This document shows, piece by piece, positions 1 through 8,548 of a stretch of DNA of 64,000 nucleotides. Location of the stretch: NCBI GenBank assembly GCA_016792585.1, contig JAEULB010000225.1:1-64000 (forward strand). Direction: 5' to 3'. The first letter of the stretch is position 1. The number at the start of each line of letters is the position of its first letter. Below the pieces are notes generated by a model. The model saw only the letters and a list, made by a program, of their open reading frames with translations. It did no database searches and was not told the origin of the DNA. The translations under genes and the position numbers were made by a program. The stretch is from Rhodospirillaceae bacterium. Its GTDB lineage: Bacteria > Pseudomonadota > Alphaproteobacteria > SHVZ01.

Positions 1-255
1 GAGAAGAACGCGACGCGTGCCGATGTCGAGGCCGACAGCCTCGCCTTCGACGAACGAGATTCCCGCCGCCCGCAGAGGCGCGCGCAGATCGGCGCCGAGG
101 GTCTCCGGCTTCGCCTCGTAGAGACGCGGGCGCATCTCGAGCATGGGCGTGCGGGAGACGAGCGTCACCTCCGCCGCGTCGCCGGTGACACGCTTTGCCG
201 CCAGCGCCGCCCAGAATCCGGCGAAGCCGCCGCCAACGACCAGGACCCTGCTCAT
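1..255 (-). CDS. FAD/NAD(P)-dependent oxidoreductase, NDH-2-like (N-terminal part, cut by window edge)
   Basis: Only about 85 N-terminal residues are visible; the gene runs off the left edge. The protein opens with MSRVLVVGGGFAGFWAAL, the glycine-rich GxGxxG/A dinucleotide-binding fold of the pyridine-nucleotide disulfide/NADH dehydrogenase-like FAD family, followed by a second strand containing VTLVSR and the ExxPxLYE-type segment (MLEMRPRLYEAKPE) seen in type II NADH dehydrogenase-like enzymes. Its ATG overlaps the stop of the upstream Rrf2 gene (ATGA), so the two are translationally coupled. A regulator-plus-flavoenzyme pair suggests response to redox, nitrosative or quinone/aldehyde stress. 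The substrate cannot be told from this fragment. Confidence 0.8.
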   Translation of the reverse strand, partial: MSRVLVVGGGFAGFWAALAAKRVTGDAAEVTLVSRTPMLEMRPRLYEAKPETLGADLRAPLRAAGISFVEGEAVGLDIGTRRVLL

Positions 256-782
256 GACTTCCTCCGTTCGGCATAGCGGCCGGCAAACCAGTCGGGGATC
301 GCGGTCGAGTCGGGGCGCGCGCTTTTCGCCTTCACCCGCTGGGCGATGTCGGCCAGCGTCGATTTCGCCAGCTCGCGCCGCATCGCCGCCTCGGCCGCCA
401 GCATCACCGCATGGATCTCGCAGACGCCGGATGTAGCGGCCCGCGGGGCCGCGCCCTCTTCCCACAGCGCGCAGCGGGCGCGGATCTCGCGGCATTCGAA
501 CAGCGGCGACGGTCCCTGCGCCGCCTCGGCGATCTCGAGCGCGGTGATCTTCCTCGGCTCGCGCGCCAGCTTCCAGCCGCCGCGCAGCCCCTCGGATCCC
601 TCGACCAGCCCCGCCTTCTCAAGCTGGGTCAGCAGCTTCCGCATGAAGGCGAGCGGCAGGCGCTGGAACGTCGCGAGGTCGCGTGCGCTCGGCGCCGTCT
701 CGTCCGGTGCCAGGCTCAGGTTCAGCAGCGTGTGCAGCGCGTATTCGACGCCGGCGCCGTAATGGGCCATGGTCCGATCCAA
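252..782 (-). CDS. Rrf2 family transcriptional regulator
   Basis: A 176-residue Rrf2-type winged-helix repressor. The N-terminal half has the family helix-turn-helix (ARDLATFQRLPLAFMRKLL, then LEKAGLVEGSEGLRGGWKLAR with the typical G-x-RGG-x wing). The C-terminal half carries three cysteines (CREIRARC, then a third C about 17 residues later), a spacing compatible with Fe-S or thiol sensing. The frame also offers a start four codons downstream (MAHYG), which would trim the N-terminus; I cannot decide between them. It overlaps the flavoprotein gene by four bases, so it probably controls that gene and itself. It is not IscR: a separate IscR sits at 23.5 kb. Confidence 0.88.
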   Translation of the reverse strand: MDRTMAHYGAGVEYALHTLLNLSLAPDETAPSARDLATFQRLPLAFMRKLLTQLEKAGLVEGSEGLRGGWKLAREPRKITALEIAEAAQGPSPLFECREIRARCALWEEGAAPRAATSGVCEIHAVMLAAEAAMRRELAKSTLADIAQRVKAKSARPDSTAIPDWFAGRYAERRKS

Positions 783-820
783 ACTACGATCATGTTAGTC
801 TTAGTATAAAAAATATGCCG
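783..820 (-). promoter_or_regulatory. AT-rich upstream region of the Rrf2 gene with a TATACT -10-like box
   Basis: This is a conspicuously AT-rich island in GC-rich DNA just upstream of the Rrf2 start. On the minus strand it contains TATACT (803-808) followed by ACTAAGACTAAC, a 6-bp near-direct repeat. No good -35 is seen. Such a spot would suit autoregulation by the Rrf2 protein, but the operator is only a guess. Confidence 0.3.
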
Positions 821-951
821 CCGGCCGGCAAGCGCCACGTGATTGACCCCGACGCGCAAAGCCGGCTAGGACGGACCGTCCCCGAAGGCGGAGCATGCTC
901 CAGGCGGCGCCCATTGCGCGCACTGACCGATGTCGTTGGAGGACGCGGGCG

Positions 952-1641
952 ATGTTGTGGAAAGGCTCATCGGTGAAGCTTCCGCCGGGCGTGCAGCTGA
1001 GGGTGTCGGAGACCGCGAGACGCGTCTCCCTGCGCGTCGACGCACCGACCGGCGTGGTGCTGCTGGTGGTGCCGAAGCGCGCCTCGCTCACGCGCGCCGC
1101 CGACTTCGCCGAGAAGAACCGGAAGTGGATCGACAGCAAGCTGAAGAGCCTGCCGCCGCCGGTCCCCTTCGCCGACGGCATCGACGTGCCGGTCGGCGGG
1201 CAGTCGCATCGCATCCGCCACCGGCCCGAGATGCGCGGCACGGTATGGCGCGAGGGTAACGAGATCCACATCGCCGGCAAGGTCGAGCACCTGCCGCGCC
1301 GGCTGACCGACTGGCTCAAGGCCGAGGCCAGGCGCGAGATATCGGCGCTGGTCGACCGCCACGCCGAGGTCGTCGGCAGGCGGCCGGCGCGCGTCACCTT
1401 GCGCGACACCACGACGCGCTGGGGAAGCTGCTCGCCGACGGGACGCATCGCCTTCTGCTGGCGGCTGATCCTCGCGCCGAGGGAAGTGATGGACTACGTC
1501 GTCGCGCACGAGATGGCGCATCTGGTCGAGCTCAACCACGGCGTCAGGTTCTGGCGGCTGGTCCGCAAGCTGGTGCCGGACGTGGATACGCCGCGCCGCT
1601 GGCTCAGCGACCACGGCATCCGGCTGCACCGCTACGGATGA
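952..1641 (+). CDS. SprT/YgjP-like zinc metalloprotease (M48/DUF45 type)
   Basis: A 229-residue protein. The C-terminal part contains the zinc site VVAHEMAHLVELNHGVRFW, an HExxH motif followed by the ExNHxxxFW segment typical of YgjP/DUF45 predicted metallopeptidases, and the upstream RWGSCSPTGRIAFCWRLILAP signature (TTRWGSCS...W.L). I chose the ATG at 952 rather than 895 because GGAGG lies about ten bases upstream and the extra 19 residues look random. Substrate is unknown; family members are cytosolic. The stop overlaps the ATG of the exporter gene that follows (ATGA), so they form an operon. Confidence 0.88.
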   Translation: MLWKGSSVKLPPGVQLRVSETARRVSLRVDAPTGVVLLVVPKRASLTRAADFAEKNRKWIDSKLKSLPPPVPFADGIDVPVGGQSHRIRHRPEMRGTVWREGNEIHIAGKVEHLPRRLTDWLKAEARREISALVDRHAEVVGRRPARVTLRDTTTRWGSCSPTGRIAFCWRLILAPREVMDYVVAHEMAHLVELNHGVRFWRLVRKLVPDVDTPRRWLSDHGIRLHRYG

Positions 1642-2846
1642 CGGCGATTGCTGCTCCGCGCTCGGGCGCGGCCGTCAACCTGCTGCTGACCGGCCTCGTC
1701 GCCTTCCAGGCGATCTCGACCGATCTCTACCTCGCCTCGCTGCCGACGATGGTCCAGGTGTTCGCCACGTCGGAAGCGAATGTGCAGCTGACCTTGAGCG
1801 TGTTCCTCCTGGGCTCCGCGCTGATGCAGCTTGCCTACGGCCCGATCTCGGACCGCTTCGGCCGGCGGCCTGTGCTGCGCGTGGCGATCGCGCTCTATGT
1901 CGCCGCCAGCCTTGCGTGCGCGATGGCGCCGACGATCGAGGCGCTGATCTTCTTCCGCCTGATGCAGGCGGTCGGGTCCTGCGCCGGCGTCACGCTCGGC
2001 CGCGCCGTCGCCCGCGATCTCTATTCGCCCGTCGTTGCGGCGCGCGTGCTCGCCTACATGGCCTCCGCCATGGCGATCGCGCCGATCGTCGGCCCGATGC
2101 TCGGCAGCTGGATGACGGTGCATCTCGGATGGCAGGCGAACTTCCTGTTCCTCGCAGGATTCGGCACGATCTGCCTGGTCGGCCTCTACACGCTGCTCGA
2201 CGAGACCAACCTCCATCCCGATCCGCACGCGATCGCACCGAAGCGGATCCTCGCGAACTATCTCTCGCTGCTCGGCGACCGCGTGTATCTGGGCTACGCG
2301 CTCGCGGTCACGCTCGCCTATTGCGGCATCTTCTCGTTCATCTCGGGATCGAGCTTCACGCTGATCGACGTGCTGGGCCTGCCGACCGAGTATTTCGGCT
2401 TCTGCTTCGGCGCGGCGGCGGCGGGCTATTCGGTCGGCGCTCTCGCCGCCGGCAAGCTGATCCAGCGCTTCGGCATCGAGCGGATGGTGACCGCCGGCAC
2501 CCTGATCTCGGCGGTCTTCGGCGTTCTCGGCGCGGCGCTCGCCTGGGCGGGGATCGCCAATGTCTGGGCGGTGCTGCTGCCGTTCATCGTGGTGATGGCC
2601 GGCATCGGCTTCACGCTGCCGGCCGGCATCGCCGGCGCGATCGGCCCCTATCCGCGCATGGCCGGCGCCGCCTCCGCGATGGTGGGGTTTCTCCAGCTCG
2701 GCATCGCCGCTGCGGTCGGCGTCGGGGTCGGCCAGATCCTCGACGGCACCACCCGCCCGATGACGACGGCGGTCGCCGTCGTCTCGGTCATCGGGCTCGT
2801 GAGCTTCTGGGCGCTGGTGAAGACGGCGCCGAAACGCGCCGCCTAG
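1638..2846 (+). CDS. MFS exporter of the Bcr/CflA drug-resistance family
   Basis: A 402-residue, 12-helix inner-membrane major facilitator. The N-terminal segment STDLYLASLPTM is the D-x-Y-L-P signature of the Bcr/CflA (DHA1) group, and loop 2-3 has YGPISDRFGRRPVL, the MFS motif A. The RLMQAVGSCAGVTLGRAVARD stretch in helix 4 and after it is also typical of this group. It probably exports a drug or metabolite by proton antiport; the substrate cannot be predicted. Translation is coupled to the metalloprotease gene by a four-base overlap, and its stop overlaps the convergent dps stop. Confidence 0.9.
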   Translation: MTAIAAPRSGAAVNLLLTGLVAFQAISTDLYLASLPTMVQVFATSEANVQLTLSVFLLGSALMQLAYGPISDRFGRRPVLRVAIALYVAASLACAMAPTIEALIFFRLMQAVGSCAGVTLGRAVARDLYSPVVAARVLAYMASAMAIAPIVGPMLGSWMTVHLGWQANFLFLAGFGTICLVGLYTLLDETNLHPDPHAIAPKRILANYLSLLGDRVYLGYALAVTLAYCGIFSFISGSSFTLIDVLGLPTEYFGFCFGAAAAGYSVGALAAGKLIQRFGIERMVTAGTLISAVFGVLGAALAWAGIANVWAVLLPFIVVMAGIGFTLPAGIAGAIGPYPRMAGAASAMVGFLQLGIAAAVGVGVGQILDGTTRPMTTAVAVVSVIGLVSFWALVKTAPKRAA

Positions 2847-3289
2847 TCGGCGAGGCTGCTCTTCAGCATCCAGGAATGCTTGTCGTGGGCGTCGGTGCGC
2901 TCGACCATCAGGTCGACGCTTGCCTGGTCGCCGGCCTTCTCGGCCGCGGCCAGCGCCGCCTTGATCGTCTTCAGCGCCGCCTGGTTGCCCTCGTAGAGCT
3001 CGCGCACCATCGCATTGGCCTCGAGGTTGCCCTTGGCGTCGGCGATCGAGGCAAGGCGCCCCAGTGCCGCAGGCCCGCTCGGCGGCGTGCCGCCAAGCGC
3101 GCGGATGCGCTCGGCGATGGTGTCGAGCGCAGTCCAGATCTCGTTGTACTGGGCGCCGAACATCTCGTGCAGCGAGAAGAAGGTCGGGCCGGTCACGTTC
3201 CAATGGAACGCATGCGTCTTGAAGTAGATCGCATACGAATCCGCCAGCACCTTGGTCAGCGCATCGACGACCGCATCAGCTTTCGGCAT
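2843..3289 (-). CDS. dps: Dps family DNA-binding/iron-storing mini-ferritin
   Basis: A 148-residue Dps dodecamer subunit that oxidises Fe(II) with peroxide and stores iron, protecting DNA. The inter-subunit ferroxidase ligands are all present at family spacing: H29 in THAFHWNVTGP, H41 in LHEMF, D56 and E60 in IWTALDTIAERIR. The start at 3289 (MPKADAVV) follows GAGGG at proper distance; an in-frame upstream ATG at 3328 would run the coding region through the palindromic operator and is rejected. No lysine-rich DNA-binding tail is obvious. It converges on the MFS gene with overlapping stops. A Fur-family-like palindrome upstream suggests iron or peroxide control. Confidence 0.93.
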   Translation of the reverse strand: MPKADAVVDALTKVLADSYAIYFKTHAFHWNVTGPTFFSLHEMFGAQYNEIWTALDTIAERIRALGGTPPSGPAALGRLASIADAKGNLEANAMVRELYEGNQAALKTIKAALAAAEKAGDQASVDLMVERTDAHDKHSWMLKSSLAD

Positions 3290-3305
3290 GGTCCCGCCCT
3301 CACAA

Positions 3306-3320
3306 TTGGAATGATTCCAA
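3306..3320 (-). promoter_or_regulatory. Fur/PerR/Irr-type palindromic operator upstream of dps
   Basis: The bases TTGGAAT G ATTCCAA form a perfect 7-1-7 inverted repeat 17 bp upstream of the dps start. The 7-1-7 layout equals that of PerR/Fur/Irr boxes, and it matches the alphaproteobacterial Irr (ICE) pattern TTAGAA-N3-TTCTAA except for one symmetric A-to-G change. The position is at or just after the expected transcription start, fitting a repressor site. Confidence 0.55.
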
Positions 3321-3371
3321 AGATACACGGTATGTCGGCACCGTGAGGAGGGCTTTCAAGGCCCGCGACAC

Positions 3372-5393
3372 CTAGTCTTTGCCGCCGGCTCCGGTCGCGA
3401 GCGGCGAGCTCGGGCTGACGCGGATGGTGCCGAGCGAGCCCGGCTGCGGCGCCTGGAACGCCCGCCACGGCGCGTACCACGGCACCTGCGCCACCGGCGG
3501 CATGTACTCGGGCGGCGCCGCCTTCAGCGGCTTCGGCGGCAGGCCGGCGCTCGCCTTTTTCATGAAGTTGCCCCAGAGCTCGGCCGGGATCGTGCCGCCG
3601 GTCACGTCCTTCATCGGCTGGCCGTTGTCGTTGCCGAACCAGACGCCGGTGACGAAGTCGGCGGTGAAGCCGACGAACAGGGCGTCCTTGGAATTCGAGG
3701 TCGTGCCGGTCTTGCCTGCGGCGGGACGGTCGAGGCGCGCGGCGCGGCCGGTGCCGGCCTGCACCACGTTCGACAGCATCTCGGTCATGCGCCCGGCATT
3801 GGCGGGCGAGATCACGCGCTCCGCCGCCGGCTGCCGGCGATAGAGCAGCCTGCCGTCGGCATCCTTGATCTCGACGATGCCCCAGGCGCGCATCGCCTCG
3901 CCGCCGGTGGCGAAGGCACCGTAGGACTGGGTGAGATCGAGCAGCGTCACCTCGCTGGCGCCGAGCGCCAGGCTCGGGTTGTCGTCGATCGCCTGCGGAA
4001 TGCCGAGACGATGGGCGACGTCGATCACGCGCCCGCGCCCGACCTGCTCGGAAACGCGGACCGCGACCGTGTTGATCGACTGCGTGACCGCGTCGGCGAC
4101 GCGCATCGGGCCGCGGTATCTACGGTCGAAGTTCGACGGGGTCCAGTTGCGGATCGTGATCGGCGAATCGTCGATGATGGTGTCCGGCCCGATCCCGGCC
4201 TCGAGGCCGGCGAGATAGACGAACGGCTTGAACGCCGATCCCGGCTGGCGGAGCGCCTGGGTCGCGCGGTTGAACTGGCTCTCGCGGTAGTCGCGGCCGC
4301 CGACCATCGCCACCACGCGGCCGTCGGGGCCGAGCGCGACCAGCGCCGCCTGGTCGACGTCGCGCTTGTCGGAATACTTGGCGAGGATCGCGTCCACCTC
4401 GCCCTCGGCCATGCGCTGCAGGCGCGGATCCAGCGTCGTCGTCACGATCAGGTCGCGGTCGACATAGCCGATGGTCGAGCCCACCTGGTCCAGCACCCAG
4501 TCGGCGAAGTAGCGCCCGCCGAGGCCCGCGGTCGGATAGGCGCCGCGGCCGACCGGCAGCCGCTTCGCCTGCGTCGCCTCGGCCTCGGTCAGGTAGCCGG
4601 CATCGACCATGTTGGCGAGCACCTGCTCGGTCCGAAGGCGTGCGCGCTCCGGATTGGCGGTCGGGCTGTAGCGCGCCGGCGCCTTCAGCAATCCGGCGAT
4701 CAGCGCGCTCTCGTAGGTGTTGAGGTCCTTCGGGTCCTTGGCGAAGTAGCGCTCGGAGGCGGCCGCAATCCCGAACGTGCCGGCGCCGAGATAGACCCGG
4801 TTCAGGTAGATCGTGAGGATCTGGTCCTTGGTGAAGCGCCATTCGAGCCAGATGGCGAGGATCAGCTCCTGCACCTTGCGTCCGAAGCTGCGCTCGTTGG
4901 TGAGGAACAGGTTCTTCGCCAGCTGCTGGGTCAGCGTCGAGCCGCCCTGGCGCACCGCACCTTCGCGGATGTTGACGACGACGGCGCGGGCGAGCCCGAT
5001 CGGGTCGAGGCCGAGATGGCTGAAGAAGCGCCGGTCCTCGGTCGCCAGCACCGCCTGCACCAGGCTCTTCGGCAGCTCGCTCAAGTTCGCCGGGCGGCCA
5101 TGAACCTCGCCCGAGCTCGCGAAGACCGTGCCGTCGGTCAACGCGAGGCGGATCGATGGCTTCCGCCCGCTGTCCTCGAGGCCCGAGATGTCGGGAAGGG
5201 TGATCGCGAAATAGGCGACGATCGCCGCGACCGCGACGCCGGCCCAGATGCCGGCGACCAGTCCCCAGCGGAAGACGGCCGCGAGGATCCGCCGCCAGTC
5301 GAAGCGGCTTTTCCGCTTCCTGGTCGAGCGTTTGGACCCGCGGTCCTGCGAGGTGACGGCCACGGGTTCCCGGATATCACGATTCGCGGTCAC
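3372..5393 (-). CDS. Class A penicillin-binding protein, PBP1A family (transglycosylase/transpeptidase)
   Basis: A 673-residue bifunctional peptidoglycan synthase. A basic cytosolic N-terminus (KRSTRKRKSR) precedes one membrane anchor at about residues 36-64. The GT51 glycosyltransferase domain carries the catalytic motif ATEDRRFFSH (E119) and GGSTLTQQLAKN (about 150-161). The transpeptidase domain has the SxxK nucleophile GSAFKPF (S386), the SxN motif QSIN (about 439-441) and KTGTT (K561). It is shorter than E. coli PBP1A and lacks the long inserted OB-like region. The C-terminal tail is proline-rich. It is monocistronic and divergent from the methyltransferase gene. Confidence 0.95.
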   Translation of the reverse strand: MTANRDIREPVAVTSQDRGSKRSTRKRKSRFDWRRILAAVFRWGLVAGIWAGVAVAAIVAYFAITLPDISGLEDSGRKPSIRLALTDGTVFASSGEVHGRPANLSELPKSLVQAVLATEDRRFFSHLGLDPIGLARAVVVNIREGAVRQGGSTLTQQLAKNLFLTNERSFGRKVQELILAIWLEWRFTKDQILTIYLNRVYLGAGTFGIAAASERYFAKDPKDLNTYESALIAGLLKAPARYSPTANPERARLRTEQVLANMVDAGYLTEAEATQAKRLPVGRGAYPTAGLGGRYFADWVLDQVGSTIGYVDRDLIVTTTLDPRLQRMAEGEVDAILAKYSDKRDVDQAALVALGPDGRVVAMVGGRDYRESQFNRATQALRQPGSAFKPFVYLAGLEAGIGPDTIIDDSPITIRNWTPSNFDRRYRGPMRVADAVTQSINTVAVRVSEQVGRGRVIDVAHRLGIPQAIDDNPSLALGASEVTLLDLTQSYGAFATGGEAMRAWGIVEIKDADGRLLYRRQPAAERVISPANAGRMTEMLSNVVQAGTGRAARLDRPAAGKTGTTSNSKDALFVGFTADFVTGVWFGNDNGQPMKDVTGGTIPAELWGNFMKKASAGLPPKPLKAAPPEYMPPVAQVPWYAPWRAFQAPQPGSLGTIRVSPSSPLATGAGGKD

Positions 5394-5543
5394 GGCAGAA
5401 TGTCGCCGAACATTGAGGCGTTATAACGGCGTAGACCCCGTCCGCGATCCGCTCCGGCGTTAAACCTCGATTAACCTCGGCAGCCTAAGGTAGCCGTGAC
5501 TGGGGCCCATCCACCGGGCCTTTCGTGTTGCATCGTTGAGGCC

Positions 5544-6515
5544 ATGTCCGCCGTCGCACTCGATACCCCCCGTCCGAGGATCAAGATCCCGCTCAAGGTC
5601 CGTTTCTCTGCCTGGTGGCAGGGATTCGACCCTGAGGACATCTATGCCGGCGATCCGCAGGCGCTCGAGTTCGACACCGGGCGGAAGAAGCCGGCTCCCG
5701 TCGCGCCCGCCGCCGGCCCGCCCAAGAAGAAGGTCCCGCTCTGGACCGCCGACCGCATCCAGGTGGCCGAGCGGCTTTGGGGGCCCGGCATGCACACGCC
5801 GGGCGGCGACGCCCATGTCGAGGCGCTGGTGAAGCCCTTCGGCCTCAACCCGACGGTGACCGTGCTCGATCTCGGCGCCGGGCTCGGCGGCTGCTCGCGC
5901 GCCATGGCCAGGACCTTCGGCTCCTGGGTCACCGGGCTCGAGCAGTGGGCGATTCTGGCCGAGGCCGGGATGGTCCGCTCCAAGATGGCCGGCCTCGACA
6001 AGAAGGCGCCGATCGACTCCTGGGACCCAGCGACGACCCAGCTCAAGCCGCGCGGCTACAACTGCGTCTTCGCCAAGGAATCCTTCTTCACGATCGCCGA
6101 CAAGGCGCGCCTGTTCGAGCAGATCGCCGCCACGCTCCGCCCGGGCGGCCAGCTCTGCTTCACCGACTACGTACTGCCGGAATCGGCCAAGCCGACCGGC
6201 GCGGTCGAGACCTGGATGAGCCACGAGCCGCAGGAGCCGTTCATCTGCTCCTCCCAGGACATCCTCGACCTTCTCGCCCACAACCAGCTCGAGGTCCGCA
6301 TCTCGGAGGACATCACCGACATGCACCAGGCACTGATCCTGCAGGGCTGGCGCGACCTGACCCAGGCGCTGGCACCGGGGACGGTAGCACCCGAGACCGT
6401 GCCGCACCTCGTCAACGAGGCCGAGCTGTGGGCGCGGCGCGGGGCCGTGTTGCGGTCGGGCGATCTCAGGGTCTACCGTTTCTACGCCCTCAAGGCGGCC
6501 GATCCGGTCAGTTGA
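5544..6515 (+). CDS. Class I SAM-dependent methyltransferase, substrate unknown
   Basis: A 323-residue protein with a Rossmann methyltransferase core. Motif I is VLDLGAGLGGCSRAMARTFG, followed by an acidic residue after the second strand (VTGLEQW); later LRPGGQLCFTDYVLPE is the post-III strand typical of small-molecule methyltransferases. About 90 N-terminal residues (PRPRIKIPLKVRFSAWWQG, then a Pro/Ala/Lys-rich linker) are not part of the fold. The start at 5544 is preceded by GAGG; the frame remains open upstream to 5496 without a site. The gene stands alone between the divergent PBP1A gene and the TPR gene, so context gives no substrate. Confidence 0.85.
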   Translation: MSAVALDTPRPRIKIPLKVRFSAWWQGFDPEDIYAGDPQALEFDTGRKKPAPVAPAAGPPKKKVPLWTADRIQVAERLWGPGMHTPGGDAHVEALVKPFGLNPTVTVLDLGAGLGGCSRAMARTFGSWVTGLEQWAILAEAGMVRSKMAGLDKKAPIDSWDPATTQLKPRGYNCVFAKESFFTIADKARLFEQIAATLRPGGQLCFTDYVLPESAKPTGAVETWMSHEPQEPFICSSQDILDLLAHNQLEVRISEDITDMHQALILQGWRDLTQALAPGTVAPETVPHLVNEAELWARRGAVLRSGDLRVYRFYALKAADPVS

Positions 6516-6569
6516 TTTCTGGCAGCTGACTTCTCGACAGCGCCGCCTCCTTCAAGGTAAAGGCGGCGC

Positions 6570-7898
6570 ATGCTCAAGGACCGACGCGGACTCGACGTCT
6601 CGACCGACAACCCGGAGGCGCTCGCCGCCTTCGACGATGCCGTCGACGGCTACGTCACCTTCCACATCGACACGACCAAGCGGCTCAGCGAGGCGACGAA
6701 GGCCGATCCGTCGTTCTTCCTCGCACAAGTGCTGAAGGGCGGCATGGCCCTGCTCTCGCTGAATGCGAAGAACCTGGATCGCGGCAAGGCGGCGCTCGCC
6801 CAATGCGCGGCCGTCGCCGACAAGGCGAACCCGCGCGAGCGCCGGCACCTGGAAGCCTTCGAGGCCTGGGCGTCGGGCGACATCGACCTCGCGCTCCGCA
6901 TCTGGGAGTTGATCCTCTCGGTTCATCCGACCGACCTGCTGGCGCTCCGCCTCGCGCACTTCCATTACTTCTGGCTCGGCCGCACGGCGCGGATGCTGGA
7001 CTCGGTCGTCGCCGCGGCGAAGGGCTGGAAGAGCGACACGCATGGGCGGAGCTGGGTCGCCTCGATGCAGGCCTTCGGCCTCGAGGAATGCGGCGAGTAC
7101 GCCGAGGCCGAGCACATGGCGCGCGAGGCGGTCGACTACGACCGCAACGACCGCTGGGGCATCCATGCGGTCGCCCATGTTCTGGAGATGCAGGGCCGGA
7201 CGTCCGACGGCATCGCGTGGCTCGACCGGAACGCCGGCGCGCATGCGGAGGCCAACAACTTCACCTTCCATCTGACCTGGCATCGCGCGCTGCTCCAGCT
7301 CGAGCAGGACGGACCCGACGGCCTGCTGGATTGGTACGACACCAAGATCCGCGACCTCTCCTCGCCGCTGATCCAGGCGCTTCCCGACCTCTACATCGAC
7401 ATGCAGAACGCCGCCTCGCTGCTGTGGCGGATGGAGCATCTCGGCGTCGACGTGGGCGGCCGCTGGAAGGAGCTCGCCGACAAGGCGGAGGCGCGCATCG
7501 GCGACGGCTCCAACCTGTTCACGCTGCCGCACTTCGCGATGGCGCTCGCCGCCGACGGCCGCTTCGAGGCAGCGAAGCGGCTGGCCGACGGCGCGGCCGC
7601 GATTTCGGGCGCGACCCTGGGCCCGGTCGGCGCCGGCATCGCGGCGCCGGCCTGCCGCGCCGCCGTCCATCATCGCCGGGCCGAGTGGAAGGACGTGGTC
7701 GCCAACCTGATGCCGGTACGCCACGATCTCTGGCGGCTCGGTGCCAGCCACGCCCAGCGCGACGTGCTGTGGCAGATGCTGGTCGACGCGGCACGGAAGG
7801 CCGGCGAGGACGACGCGGTGAAGACGCTGATGGTCGAGCTGACGGCGATGCGGCCGGTGCCGGCCGAGCAGCGCCGCGCCTACTCGCGCGGCGCCTGA
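6570..7898 (+). CDS. Tetratricopeptide-repeat protein of the TTC38 type
   Basis: A 442-residue, predominantly alpha-helical cytosolic protein. Repeating helix pairs with TPR-like A/G/Y/A spacing are visible (for example ECGEYAEAEHMAREAVDYDRNDRWGIHAVAHVLEMQGR split over two helices, and LALRIWELILSVHPTDLLALR). The WGIHAVAHVLEM segment and the overall pattern match bacterial relatives of tetratricopeptide repeat protein 38. There is no signal peptide or catalytic motif. Its 3' end overlaps the convergent PAP2 gene by 19 bases. Function is unknown; TPR proteins usually scaffold complexes. Confidence 0.8.
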   Translation: MLKDRRGLDVSTDNPEALAAFDDAVDGYVTFHIDTTKRLSEATKADPSFFLAQVLKGGMALLSLNAKNLDRGKAALAQCAAVADKANPRERRHLEAFEAWASGDIDLALRIWELILSVHPTDLLALRLAHFHYFWLGRTARMLDSVVAAAKGWKSDTHGRSWVASMQAFGLEECGEYAEAEHMAREAVDYDRNDRWGIHAVAHVLEMQGRTSDGIAWLDRNAGAHAEANNFTFHLTWHRALLQLEQDGPDGLLDWYDTKIRDLSSPLIQALPDLYIDMQNAASLLWRMEHLGVDVGGRWKELADKAEARIGDGSNLFTLPHFAMALAADGRFEAAKRLADGAAAISGATLGPVGAGIAAPACRAAVHHRRAEWKDVVANLMPVRHDLWRLGASHAQRDVLWQMLVDAARKAGEDDAVKTLMVELTAMRPVPAEQRRAYSRGA

Positions 7899-8548
7899 GG
7901 GCGGTAGACCGCCCAATAGACGAGAAGCCCGGTCGCGCTCGCGATCAACCCGGCGAAGATCGAGTCCGAGAGGAAGTGGCCGCCGGCCGACATGCGCGCG
8001 ACCGCCATGGCCGAGCCCAGCGCGAGGCCCGGCAGCATCGCCAGCCAGCGGCGGCGGCGCACGAACCACGCGAGCGTCAGCAGGCCGAAGCCCATCGCCA
8101 CCTCGCCCGAAGCGAAGGAGCAGTTGCGCCGGCATTCGTTCGCGGGGGTGAGCACCGGCGTGAAGACGCGGTCGCGGCCGAACTCGACGATCTGGGACGG
8201 GCGCGCCCGGCCCCAATGCTCCTTGAGGCCCGCATTGACGATGAGTCCGGGCCCGAGCGCCAGCGACAGGATCAGGACCAGCGCCGCGCGGCCGCCGGCG
8301 GGCCGGCCCATCAGCCGGCCGAGCAGCCATAGCGCGACCGCAGCCGCCGGCAGGGTGAAGACGATCACCGAGAGCAGCCGGCGGAAGCCCTCCACGCCTG
8401 GCTGCTCGGAGCCGATCCAGCGCCCGTCCTTGTAGAAGAGACGCGCGATCTTCAGGTCGATCTCCGGCCACGTCATGAAGACGACCCCGGCGGCGACGAA
8501 CAGCGCCAGATGGATCAGCGCCCAGCGGCGGACGAGGCTAGCGTCCAT
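7880..8548 (-). CDS. PAP2-family membrane phosphatase (LpxE/LpxF-like lipid phosphatase candidate)
   Basis: A 222-residue polytopic membrane protein with the three-part PAP2 acid-phosphatase signature: KEHWGRARP (K-x6-RP), NCSFASGE (a variant of PSGH with Glu for His, as in several lipid A phosphatases) and ARMSAGGHFLSD (SR-x5-H-x3-D with A for S). About five to six hydrophobic segments are visible. It is the last gene of the GT2-LAB_N-GT83 operon and overlaps the GT83 stop by 11 bases. That context favours removal of a phosphate from lipid A or from a polyprenyl carrier. Undecaprenyl-pyrophosphate phosphatase activity is the alternative. Confidence 0.85.
   Translation of the reverse strand: MDASLVRRWALIHLALFVAAGVVFMTWPEIDLKIARLFYKDGRWIGSEQPGVEGFRRLLSVIVFTLPAAAVALWLLGRLMGRPAGGRAALVLILSLALGPGLIVNAGLKEHWGRARPSQIVEFGRDRVFTPVLTPANECRRNCSFASGEVAMGFGLLTLAWFVRRRRWLAMLPGLALGSAMAVARMSAGGHFLSDSIFAGLIASATGLLVYWAVYRPQAPRE

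Noticed and set aside
5504..5523. GGCCC-ATCCACC-GGGCC-TTT hairpin before the methyltransferase gene
   Set aside because: The stem has only five pairs and T run of three; it is within chance for this base composition.
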